DNA of 31,368 nucleotides. Origin: Bacteroidales bacterium (GTDB taxonomy: Bacteria; Bacteroidota; Bacteroidia; Bacteroidales; UBA932). Location: NCBI GenBank assembly GCA_004552965.1, contig SFMU01000020.1, forward strand, positions 1 to 31,368. The letters are read 5' to 3'. How positions within the stretch are numbered: the stretch's first letter is position 1; each line of letters opens with the position of its first letter. Positions 16,281-22,695 of this stretch are shown here, piece by piece. A program made the translations under genes and the position numbers. The notes beneath the pieces were generated by a model. It was not told where the DNA came from. It was given only the letters and a program-made list of their open reading frames with translations, and searched no databases.

Positions 16281-16312
16281 CAAAGATATATAATTTTTCA
16301 TATACCTTGCAA
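16281..16312 (-). promoter_or_regulatory. Promoter of the PspC-PadR-PspC operon
   Basis: The minus strand has TATCTTTG (16288-16281), an exact -7 box, and TTG (16312-16310) 21 bases upstream. The start near 16274 gives a leader of about 100 bases. Confidence 0.65.
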
Positions 16313-16339
16313 CACAAGGTACTAATTTTTTCAAAATAT

Positions 16340-16390
16340 TTTGCAAAATAAAAGACAGGGAAACGGCCACACACACTCCGTTTCCCTGTC
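16340..16390 (-). terminator. Rho-independent terminator of fumarase
   Basis: A perfect 13-bp stem (GACAGGGAAACGG / CCGTTTCCCTGTC, 16354-16390) with an 11-base loop is followed on the minus strand by CTTTTATTTT. It lies 20 bases past the fumarase stop. Confidence 0.85.
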
Positions 16391-16411
16391 AATTATCTGT
16401 TTATCAACTGT

Positions 16412-18040
16412 TTACAGACCCAGCTGCTTGAAGAAGTCATTCCCCTTGTCATCCACAAGAATGAATGCCGGGAAGTTCTCCACTCGGATTTTCCAGATTG
16501 CTTCCATTCCGAGTTCAGGGTACTCAACGCACTCGATGCTCTTGATGTTGTTCTGGGCAAGGATGGCGGCAGGACCTCCGATCGAACCGAGATAGAAGCC
16601 ACCGTGCTTCTTGCAGGCATCGGTGACAGCCTGGCTGCGGTTACCCTTGGCCAGCATGATCATCGAGCCTCCGTGATCCTGGAATTCATCGACATAAGGA
16701 TCCATACGTCCGGCTGTGGTAGGTCCCATCGAGCCGCAGGCCATTCCTGCAGGGGTCTTGGCCGGTCCGGCATAGTAGATAGGATGGTCCTTCATGTACT
16801 GAGGCATCGGCTCACCTGCATCCAGTCTCGCCTTGATCTTGGCGTGCGCGATGTCACGGCCTACTATGATGGTTCCATTGAGGCTCAGGCGGGTGCTGAC
16901 AGGATATTTCGAAAGAATCTTGCAGACCTCGGCCATAGGCTGGTCGAGATCGATCCGGACAGCCTCGCCCTCGCCCGCATTGCGGTACTCTTCAGGGATG
17001 AGTTCGTAAGGCTTGTCGTCCATCTTTTCGATCCAGATACCGTCGGCATTGATCTTCGCCTTGATGTTGCGGTCTGCGGAGCAGCTGACTCCAAGGCCGA
17101 TAGGGCAGCTTGCGCCGTGACGAGGAAGACGGATGACACGGATGTCGTGAGCAAGATACTTGCCTCCGAACTGTGCTCCGAGGCCGATCTTCTGAGCCTC
17201 CACGAGGAGCTGGTTCTCAAGATCGATGTCGCGGAAAGCGCGGCCTGTCTCATCGCCGGTGGTAGGAAGGCTGTCGTAGAAATGGGTGGAAGCGAGCTTG
17301 ACGGTGAGAAGGTTCTTCTCAGCTGAAGTTCCACCGATGACGAATGCGATGTGATAAGGAGGGCATGCAGCGGTACCGAGGCTCTTCATCTTCTGCACAA
17401 GGAAAGGAATGAGGGTGCCTGGGTTCTGGATGCGGGCCTTGGTCTCCTGGTAGAGATAGCTCTTGTTGGCCGAGCCACCGCCCTTGGTCACCATCAGAAA
17501 GCGGTACTCCATGCCTTCAGTGGCCTCGATGTCGATCTGGGCAGGAAGGTTGCACTTTGTGTTGACCTCGTTGTACATGTCCAGAGGTGCATTCTGGGAG
17601 TAGCGGAGATTCTCCTCTGTGTAGGTCTTGAAGACTCCGAGGGAAATGGCCTCCTCATCCTGGAAGCCGGTCCAGACCTGCTGGCCCTTCTCACCGTGGA
17701 CAATGGCTGTGCCGGTGTCCTGGCAAAGAGGGAGTTTGCCCTTTGCAGCGACTTCAGCATTGCGGAGGAAAGTGAGGGCGACATACTTGTCGTTCTCGCT
17801 TGCCTCAGGATCGCTGAGGATCTTGGCCACCTGCTCGTTGTGGGAGCGGCGGAGAAGGAAGCTCACATCGCGGAAAGCGGTGTTGGTCATGAGGGTGAGA
17901 GCCTCCGGAGTGACCTTCAGCATCGGCTTTCCCTCAAATTCTCCAGTAGAAACCAGGCTCTCGGAGCCCGGGATCTTGTAGTACTCGGTCGTGTCAGGAC
18001 CAAGCTGGAACATTGGAGCGTACTTGAATGTTGTACTCAT
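16412..18040 (-). CDS. fumA: Fumarate hydratase, class I (iron-sulfur)
   Basis: A 542-residue cytoplasmic [4Fe-4S] enzyme interconverting fumarate and malate, used in the reductive branch to succinate in Bacteroidales. Alpha-domain motifs include the cluster-cysteine segments LPLCQDTGTAIV (about residues 98-109) and SCPIGLGVSCSADRN (about 311-325), plus AACPPYHIAFVIGG. The beta domain has ACGSMGPTTAGRMDPYVDEF, GGSMIMLAKGNRS and GGFYLGSIGGPAA. Length matches the single-chain class I form (FumA/FumB type). The ATG at 18040 gives a natural N-terminus. A TATATTTG box lies about 50 bases upstream and a strong terminator follows. Class I enzymes of this type can also act on related dicarboxylates. 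Confidence 0.95.
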   Translation of the reverse strand: MSTTFKYAPMFQLGPDTTEYYKIPGSESLVSTGEFEGKPMLKVTPEALTLMTNTAFRDVSFLLRRSHNEQVAKILSDPEASENDKYVALTFLRNAEVAAKGKLPLCQDTGTAIVHGEKGQQVWTGFQDEEAISLGVFKTYTEENLRYSQNAPLDMYNEVNTKCNLPAQIDIEATEGMEYRFLMVTKGGGSANKSYLYQETKARIQNPGTLIPFLVQKMKSLGTAACPPYHIAFVIGGTSAEKNLLTVKLASTHFYDSLPTTGDETGRAFRDIDLENQLLVEAQKIGLGAQFGGKYLAHDIRVIRLPRHGASCPIGLGVSCSADRNIKAKINADGIWIEKMDDKPYELIPEEYRNAGEGEAVRIDLDQPMAEVCKILSKYPVSTRLSLNGTIIVGRDIAHAKIKARLDAGEPMPQYMKDHPIYYAGPAKTPAGMACGSMGPTTAGRMDPYVDEFQDHGGSMIMLAKGNRSQAVTDACKKHGGFYLGSIGGPAAILAQNNIKSIECVEYPELGMEAIWKIRVENFPAFILVDDKGNDFFKQLGL

Positions 18041-18064
18041 TTATTGATGATTAATAAAAAATTA

Positions 18065-18078
18065 TCAGATGTATCTGA
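18065..18078. promoter_or_regulatory. Perfect 14-base dyad in the fumarase leader
   Basis: TCAGATGTATCTGA (TCAGAT-GT-ATCTGA) lies immediately after the predicted transcription start of fumarase. Its position suits a repressor site; the binding protein is unknown. Confidence 0.35.
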
Positions 18079-18087
18079 ATGATTCGA

Positions 18088-18095
18088 CAAATATA
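18088..18095 (-). promoter_or_regulatory. -7 promoter box of fumarase
   Basis: The minus strand TATATTTG matches TAnnTTTG and lies 48 bases before the ATG at 18040. No clear -33 TTG is found at the expected spacing. Confidence 0.55.
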
Positions 18096-18119
18096 GCAAA
18101 ATAGAGACGATTTCCATAA

Positions 18120-18299
18120 GGTTCAATATTCAAACAAAAGATCGATTGTCAGAAGCAATTATCCAGCAAACGAATTATATTTGCACAGACCAGAACTTAC
18201 AAAACTATTGAAACGGTAAAAACCATCTATGAGTATTCTGGTGGCCTGTATGTAAATGGAAAGATAACCAATTACGTGTATGATAGGGTCCAAAAATAA
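18120..18299 (+). pseudogene. Coding scrap lacking a start codon, ends just inside the 18280 gene
   Basis: The frame is open from 18120 to the TAA at 18297 with no ATG. Its second half reads like real protein: IIFAQTRTYKTIETVKTI then YEYSGGLYVNGKITNYVYDRVQK. IIFAQT could be the end of a signal peptide, and YEYSGGLYVNGK loosely recalls the segment before the DHLG motif of RHS-type proteins. It may be the 3' remnant of a deleted gene. A TATATTTG (18176-18183) in the same bases could instead be the -7 box for the 18280 gene. Chance coding is possible. Confidence 0.3.
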
Positions 18300-18894
18300 A
18301 AAGAAAGCCCCTGTTGCTTTTACGATATCGAGTCGGAATGAAATTTACGGAGCCATACGAATAATAGTAGTCACATGTGTAGTATACCTCTTAACGTTCT
18401 TGATGTGCAAGTGGGGACAGTTTTTCCCTGGAAGGTTTATTGATTTGACTATAACCAATTTTCTACTTATAGTGTGTTGGCTTCGTACCATCTTCCGTAT
18501 CATCTTCAAAAAAGAACCGGAATGGACTGTGTTTGAGTTGAATGAAGACGGCATCTATTGGACAGAGCGTCTTAATAGAAAAGGGAAAATTGTATATTGG
18601 GAAGACATTCATCAAGTTGCCTTTTGTCTCAAGGAAGGGGTACCCGCAACAAAAAAGAAGAAGGCCATTCCAGGAAGGGCTGTACATGAAGTCCGACTAC
18701 ATGATGGACGTTCCATCGAAATCGATTTGGAAGATTATATCGGATGGTATAGTTTCCGTCAGTTCAAGAAAGCAATGGTGTTATTCTCGGGAAGGAATGA
18801 TATATTCGTTAACGAACACAAATTCCCTTACCTCATATTCTTCTGGTATTGTGATTTATTCTATACGAACAACTATAGGTATCCCAAAGAGTAG
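18280..18894 (+). CDS. Unrecognised membrane protein with two N-terminal helices
   Basis: 204 residues that I do not recognise. A basic N-terminus (KNKKK) is followed by two hydrophobic segments (about residues 26-45, IRIIVVTCVVYLLTFLMC, and 53-72, LTITNFLLIVCWLRTIF). A cytoplasmic domain of about 130 residues has alternating hydrophobic pattern: WTVFELNEDGIYWTERLNRKGKIVYWEDIHQV, then a Lys-rich turn, then VRLHDGRSIEIDLEDY. This strand order resembles bacterial PH-like domains (DUF-type two-helix plus bPH). Position beside RHS-like scraps and other small genes makes an immunity-type role conceivable, but that is inference. The ATG at 18280 overlaps the end of the upstream scrap. Confidence 0.65.
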   Translation: MIGSKNKKKAPVAFTISSRNEIYGAIRIIVVTCVVYLLTFLMCKWGQFFPGRFIDLTITNFLLIVCWLRTIFRIIFKKEPEWTVFELNEDGIYWTERLNRKGKIVYWEDIHQVAFCLKEGVPATKKKKAIPGRAVHEVRLHDGRSIEIDLEDYIGWYSFRQFKKAMVLFSGRNDIFVNEHKFPYLIFFWYCDLFYTNNYRYPKE

Positions 18895-18973
18895 CTTCAC
18901 ATCGCCGTATTTCATCAGGGATCATCTGGGAAGCGGGGACAATCAAAATAAGAGACAAGCAAGTTCAATATAA
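18895..18973 (+). pseudogene. RHS-like coding scrap (YFIRDHLGS)
   Basis: Directly after the stop of the 18280 gene, in another frame, the sequence reads SFTSPYFIRDHLGSGDNQNK and stops at 18973. YxIRDHLGS is the kind of motif seen near the C-terminal end of RHS/YD-repeat core domains in Bacteroidota, just before the variable toxin tip. The frame runs upstream through the 18280 gene as a shadow, and only the last 25 residues look meaningful. This may be a leftover of an RHS toxin tip cassette; a nine-residue match could also be chance. Confidence 0.3.
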
Positions 18974-19029
18974 TAGATATGACCGTCCAAGATTAGAAAA
19001 CAACAACAAATCAAAAGTCAACTACTAAT

Positions 19030-19491
19030 ATGCACCCAGTCAGAGAACGCTTTATCAGAGGGAAATTAATGCCTCATTATCTTGAATGCTTAAGTAATTA
19101 TACAAAGATTAATGTCAAGGAGAGTGACTTACTTAGCCCAAGCATTTCGGACGGTATCCTAAAGCGTCTTCATCAATTGCGAACTCAGGAACAATATCAT
19201 GAGATAACTCCTGTTGATTCATTTGAATTGCAAAGAATCCTGGAATCTGTATTCAACCAGGGGGAAGAGTTGATAATCTGGATAAAGGATGCAGATATAT
19301 GTGGAATGCTAAAAATCCCTGATTTTCGATCAATTAACACAGGTTTTGATCTATGCGTCGATAATAATGGGATTTTAAGCATATTCGATGCTGGATTAAC
19401 GCGTGAAGTCACAATAGATTACAGCCCTGACGACGATTACGGACAGACACGTGAAGGATGGATTGCCTATGTTACTGTTTATTCTGAATAG
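19030..19491 (+). CDS. Unrecognised small soluble protein (153 aa)
   Basis: I do not recognise this protein. It has no signal peptide or membrane segment. The first half is mainly helical (MHPVRERFIRGKLMPHYLECL... ILKRLHQLRTQEQ) and the second half is beta-rich and acidic (IIWIKDADICGML, GFDLCVDNNGILSIFDAGL, IDYSPDDDYGQTREGWIAYVTVY). Acidic small proteins of this kind in AT-rich islands are often immunity proteins, but there is no family evidence. It lies 56 bases after the RHS-like scrap and 26 bases before the next small gene, on the same strand. Confidence 0.6.
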   Translation: MHPVRERFIRGKLMPHYLECLSNYTKINVKESDLLSPSISDGILKRLHQLRTQEQYHEITPVDSFELQRILESVFNQGEELIIWIKDADICGMLKIPDFRSINTGFDLCVDNNGILSIFDAGLTREVTIDYSPDDDYGQTREGWIAYVTVYSE

Positions 19492-19517
19492 GAATATATT
19501 CTGCTTTCTGCAAAAAA

Positions 19518-19760
19518 ATGAATGAGGAACATATGATCCATATGGTCTCTGTCGGTAATGATATTGTTGATTCGATAAATGATTATCGAATCAACGAAGG
19601 GTGTTTACCCGTTGATCTACTGCAAATTAAAGGACTTGATAAAAGTACCTTGGAGTATTTTTCATATAAGACAGAAAGCGACTCATCCTACACATTGTCA
19701 TTTGTCACGTTATCTCAAGACGTTATCGAATATGAATCAACCAATGCAACGTGGCAATAG
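19518..19760 (+). CDS. Unrecognised 80-residue protein
   Basis: The frame starts at an ATG 26 bases after the 153-residue gene. The segment IVDSINDYRINEGCLPVDLLQIKGLD followed by YFSYKTESDSSYTLSFVTLSQDVIEYES has the layout of the globular part of pilin-like or GspG/GspH-like small exported proteins (helix, NGxxP loop, then Y-tract strands). It lacks a hydrophobic N-terminus, so it could be a 5'-truncated relative or an independent cytoplasmic protein. It converges with prfB, 20 bases apart. Function unknown. Confidence 0.5.
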   Translation: MNEEHMIHMVSVGNDIVDSINDYRINEGCLPVDLLQIKGLDKSTLEYFSYKTESDSSYTLSFVTLSQDVIEYESTNATWQ

Positions 19761-19780
19761 ATTAGGGACTCTTTGCTGAA

Positions 19781-20953
19781 TTAGTCGATGTCTTCGACAG
19801 GGGCCACGGGGCCGCCTGAGCCTTCCTGCATCAGGTAGCGCTTCATGAACTCATTGAGATCTCCGTCAAGCACGCCCTGAGTGTCGGCAGTCTTGTAGCC
19901 GGTACGCAGGTCGTTGACCATCTTGTAGGGATGGAGCACATAGGAACGGATCTGGGATCCCCATTCGATCCTCTTCTTGGTGCCTTCGATCTCCGCCTTC
20001 TTGGCATCGCGGCGCTTCATCTCGAGATCGTAGAGGCGGGACTTGAGCAGCAGCAGAGCCTTGGCCCTGTTCTTCGGCTGGTCGCGGGTCTCGGTGTTCT
20101 CGATGAGGATCTCCTCATCCTTTCCTGTGTCCGGATCTGTGTAGATGTAGCGCAGACGGACCCCGGACTCGACCTTGTTGACATTCTGGCCTCCGTGACC
20201 TCCCGCGCGGAATGTGTCCCAAGAAAGCTTTGAAGGATTGACGGTCACCTCGATGGAATCATCCACCAGTGGATAGACGAAGACCGAAGAAAATGTAGTC
20301 TGCCTCTTGCCCTGGGAATTGAAAGGCGAGATGCGTACGAGCCGGTGCACTCCGTTTTCAGCCTTGAGGTAGCCATAGGCATATTCACCGTCAAACTCTA
20401 TCGTGACGGACTTGATGCCCACCTCGTCGCCTTCCTGAAGGTCGGTGACTGTCACCTTGTGCCCGTTGCGCTCGCCCCAGCGCATGTACATCCTCATCAG
20501 CATCGCGCTCCAATCGTTGGCTTCCGTGCCACCGGCGCCGGAATTGATGGTCAGCACCGCTCCGAGGCTGTCGCCTTCTTCGCCAAGCATGTTGCGGAGC
20601 TCGAGGGCTTCGAGGTGCGCGACCGCCTGTGAATATGCCGAATCGAGTTCCCTGCTCTCATCGGTCTGGGCCGTCTCGTCAGCAGCGCCGGCAAGACTGT
20701 CTTTCGCGAATTCGTAAAGGACATCGAGGTCATCCACCTCAGTGGACACATTGTCGAAACCGGACACCCAGAACTTGATGCCGTTGAGGTTTTTCATGAA
20801 GGCTTCGGCGGCCTTCGGGTCATTCCAGAAGTCGGGGGCTTCGGTCTTTTTCTGCAAGGCCGCAACCTGACTTCTCTTCCCGGCAATGTCAATGCAGGAG
20901 CCGAGAGTGTCCAGGCGCTGATGCAGAGCATCAATCTCATCTTTTAAAATCAT
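19781..20953 (-). CDS. prfB: Peptide chain release factor 2
   Basis: 390 residues from the ATG at 20953 (MILKDEIDALHQRLDTLGS). The frame extends to a TTG at 20986, only about 14 bases from the predicted transcription start, so the ATG is preferred. It terminates translation at UGA and UAA. RF2 signatures are the tripeptide anticodon region RISPFNSQGKRQTTF (SPF) and the catalytic AGGHGGQNVNK (GGQ). The usual +1 programmed frameshift near codon 25 is absent: the reading frame is continuous through LGSCIDIAGKR. The gene shares a divergent promoter region with murI. Confidence 0.96.
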   Translation of the reverse strand: MILKDEIDALHQRLDTLGSCIDIAGKRSQVAALQKKTEAPDFWNDPKAAEAFMKNLNGIKFWVSGFDNVSTEVDDLDVLYEFAKDSLAGAADETAQTDESRELDSAYSQAVAHLEALELRNMLGEEGDSLGAVLTINSGAGGTEANDWSAMLMRMYMRWGERNGHKVTVTDLQEGDEVGIKSVTIEFDGEYAYGYLKAENGVHRLVRISPFNSQGKRQTTFSSVFVYPLVDDSIEVTVNPSKLSWDTFRAGGHGGQNVNKVESGVRLRYIYTDPDTGKDEEILIENTETRDQPKNRAKALLLLKSRLYDLEMKRRDAKKAEIEGTKKRIEWGSQIRSYVLHPYKMVNDLRTGYKTADTQGVLDGDLNEFMKRYLMQEGSGGPVAPVEDID

Positions 20954-21006
20954 CCGCAGTCGTTTTGGCTTAATGGAATGTGGCAACCCGCCACACTGAT
21001 GGAATG

Positions 21007-21014
21007 CAAATTTA
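21007..21014 (-). promoter_or_regulatory. -7 promoter box of prfB
   Basis: The minus strand TAAATTTG fits TAnnTTTG. The expected start is near 21000, giving a leader of about 47 bases that contains a TGTGGC/GCCACA hairpin (20979-20995). The -33 element is weak. It overlaps the region where the -33 of the divergent murI promoter would lie. Confidence 0.5.
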
Positions 21015-21036
21015 CGAAATAATTGACGAAAAGGAG

Positions 21037-21044
21037 TATATTTG
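21037..21044 (+). promoter_or_regulatory. -7 promoter box of murI
   Basis: TATATTTG matches TAnnTTTG exactly, 42 bases before the murI ATG at 21087. Upstream TTT at 21011-21013 is the best -33 candidate, at slightly long spacing, and overlaps the prfB -7 box. Confidence 0.55.
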
Positions 21045-21086
21045 CAATATTGACTTTACATGAGCCGATGAAAGGTTCATTATTAA

Positions 21087-21953
21087 ATGATAGGCATTTT
21101 CGATTCAGGTTCCGGCGGGCTGTCCGTCCTTAGGGAGATTCTCAGGATTCTCCCGAAGGAGAAGTACGTCTACTACTCGGACAACGCCAACTGTCCCTAC
21201 GGGGAGAAGAGCGTGGAGTTCATCCGGAACAGGGCACGGGAAATCACCCGCCTGCTGATTTCTAAAGGAGCGCAGATCATTGTCGTGGCCTGCAACACGG
21301 CCACCGCTGCGGCGATCTCGGTCTTGCGCGAGGAATTTCCCGTCAAGTTCATCGGTATGGAACCGGCAGTCAAACCGGCAGCCCTGAGCTCGAAGACCGG
21401 AGTGATCGGAGTGCTTGCGACCGCCGGCACTCTCAAAGCATCCAGATACCTCAACATCAAGGAGATGTTCGGAGATGGGACAAAGATAGCCGAACACGTC
21501 GGCGAGGGGTTCGTGGAACTGGTCGAAAATGGCATTCTGGACGGACCGGAGGCCGAGGAGACAGTCAGGAAAAGCGTCCTGCCTCTTGTGGCGGCGGGAG
21601 CAGACAGGATCGTGCTGGGATGCACCCACTACCCTTTCCTGCGCAAGGTCATCGAGCGTGTGGCCGGTCCGGGAGTACAGGTCATCGACCCTGCCCCCGC
21701 CGTCGCCAGGCATCTGGCCGAAGTGATGAAGCAGGAGGGTCTGCTGGATCATGAATATGCCGACGTCCCCGCAGCGGAGGAACCGGCGCCAGCAGGACAC
21801 GGTGCAGCAGGGCAGGCAGCAGGAGAAACTGAAGCGGCACACCCGGCTGCGGAAATCGAACTCATTGCCTCAGGTCCGGAACTTCCGGCCAGAAGGCTTC
21901 TCGACACAATCATCAGCGGCCATGCCGGCAGGCAGACCGCCACAAAAGCATAG
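21087..21953 (+). CDS. murI: Glutamate racemase
   Basis: A 288-residue cytoplasmic enzyme making D-glutamate for peptidoglycan. The signatures are GIFDSGSGGLSVLREI at the N-terminus, VVACNTATAAAI (first catalytic Cys, about residue 70) and VLGCTHYPFLRKVI (second catalytic Cys, about 180). An insertion rich in Ala, Glu, Gly and Pro (about residues 230-255, EEPAPAGHGAAGQAAGETEA) separates the core from a final strand segment AEIELIASGPE that resembles the normal C-terminal FxxSGDPE. The product is therefore slightly longer than the usual ~265-280. The nitroreductase gene follows 3 bases later, so the two form an operon. Confidence 0.95.
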   Translation: MIGIFDSGSGGLSVLREILRILPKEKYVYYSDNANCPYGEKSVEFIRNRAREITRLLISKGAQIIVVACNTATAAAISVLREEFPVKFIGMEPAVKPAALSSKTGVIGVLATAGTLKASRYLNIKEMFGDGTKIAEHVGEGFVELVENGILDGPEAEETVRKSVLPLVAAGADRIVLGCTHYPFLRKVIERVAGPGVQVIDPAPAVARHLAEVMKQEGLLDHEYADVPAAEEPAPAGHGAAGQAAGETEAAHPAAEIELIASGPELPARRLLDTIISGHAGRQTATKA

Positions 21954-21956
21954 CAG

Positions 21957-22595
21957 ATGGCAGACAATTATCTCGAAAAAAGGTATGCCGAGGTCAACTC
22001 CTGCGGAAAGACGGCATATTCGAATCCTTCAATCGACACCCTGCTTGCCAGGAACAGGAGCATCCGGGGATTCAGAAAGGATTGCCCGGTCAACAGGCAG
22101 CAGCTCGGGAGAATCATCGCCGTCAACACCAGAGTTGCGTCGGCAAGGAACCGGCAGGCTCTGCGATTCCGTCCCGTGACAGGAGGTCCGGAGGCGGAAC
22201 TGATCCTCCGGAACGTAGTGATGGGAGCCGGACTTCCGGAGCTCCATCTGCCTCTCCCGGGCACGGAACCGGAGGCTTTCATTCTGGTCGCAGGCACCGT
22301 CAGGGAGGATCAGAATCTCTTCATCGACCTGGGAATATCCCTGCAGAGCATGCTTCTGAAGGCGGTCAGCATGGGGCTCGGCGGTCTGATCATCAGGTCT
22401 TTCGACAAGGAGGCCATATCCAGAGGGCTCGGCATTCCGCCGGAGCTGGACCTGCTCTGCATCCTGGCCATCGGGAGAAGCTGCGAGAAGGCGGACACGG
22501 TCCCCGTACCGGCCGGCAGTTCCCTGGCCTATTACCGGGATGGGAACGGTGTGCACCATGTCCCTAAACTGAGGGCGGAGGACCTGCTGTTCTGA
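21957..22595 (+). CDS. Nitroreductase-family FMN oxidoreductase
   Basis: A 212-residue, probably homodimeric flavoprotein. The FMN-phosphate segment is SIRGFRKDCPVNRQQLGRII (about residues 34-53), followed by NTRVASARNRQALRF. The second half has LFIDLGISLQSMLLKAVSMGLGGLIIRSF and LGIPPELDLLCILAIGR, both typical of the family. Such enzymes use NAD(P)H to reduce nitro compounds, quinones or other acceptors; the natural substrate is not known. It is translationally close to murI (3-base gap), but no functional link is evident. The C-terminus ends 100 bases before the nicotinate phosphoribosyltransferase. Confidence 0.9.
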   Translation: MADNYLEKRYAEVNSCGKTAYSNPSIDTLLARNRSIRGFRKDCPVNRQQLGRIIAVNTRVASARNRQALRFRPVTGGPEAELILRNVVMGAGLPELHLPLPGTEPEAFILVAGTVREDQNLFIDLGISLQSMLLKAVSMGLGGLIIRSFDKEAISRGLGIPPELDLLCILAIGRSCEKADTVPVPAGSSLAYYRDGNGVHHVPKLRAEDLLF

Positions 22596-22607
22596 CGGGC
22601 GGCGGGC

Positions 22608-22667
22608 GGCATATTCAGAAAGGCATATCCAGGAATGCATATTCAAATATTCAAAATGGCATATTCA
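22608..22667 (+). repeat. Cluster of GCATATTCA motifs in the gap before the pncB-like gene
   Basis: Within 60 noncoding bases, CATATTC occurs at 22610, 22638 and 22660, with near-copies CATATCC at 22624 and AATATTC at about 22646. Each exact copy is preceded by G and followed by A. The spacing is irregular (13-22 bases). No promoter box was seen nearby. This is the densest group of a heptamer that recurs across the window. Confidence 0.7.
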
Positions 22668-22695
22668 TCATTTCACACACATAAAACGGACACAG

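Larger units (their letters stand above)
18100..19780. other. Low-GC accessory island between fumarase and prfB
   Basis: The stretch is visibly richer in A/T than the flanking housekeeping genes, with codons such as ATA, TTA and AAT in common use. All its genes lie on the plus strand, opposite to fumarase and prfB. It contains three unrecognised small genes (18280, 19030, 19518) and two coding scraps without starts (18120-18299 and 18895-18973). No transposase, integrase or clear boundary repeat was seen. Confidence 0.6.

Noticed and set aside
22596..22695. CRISPR array or attachment-site reading of the CATATTCA cluster
   Set aside because: The units are only 7-9 bases with irregular 13-22 base spacing and no neighbouring cas or integrase gene.
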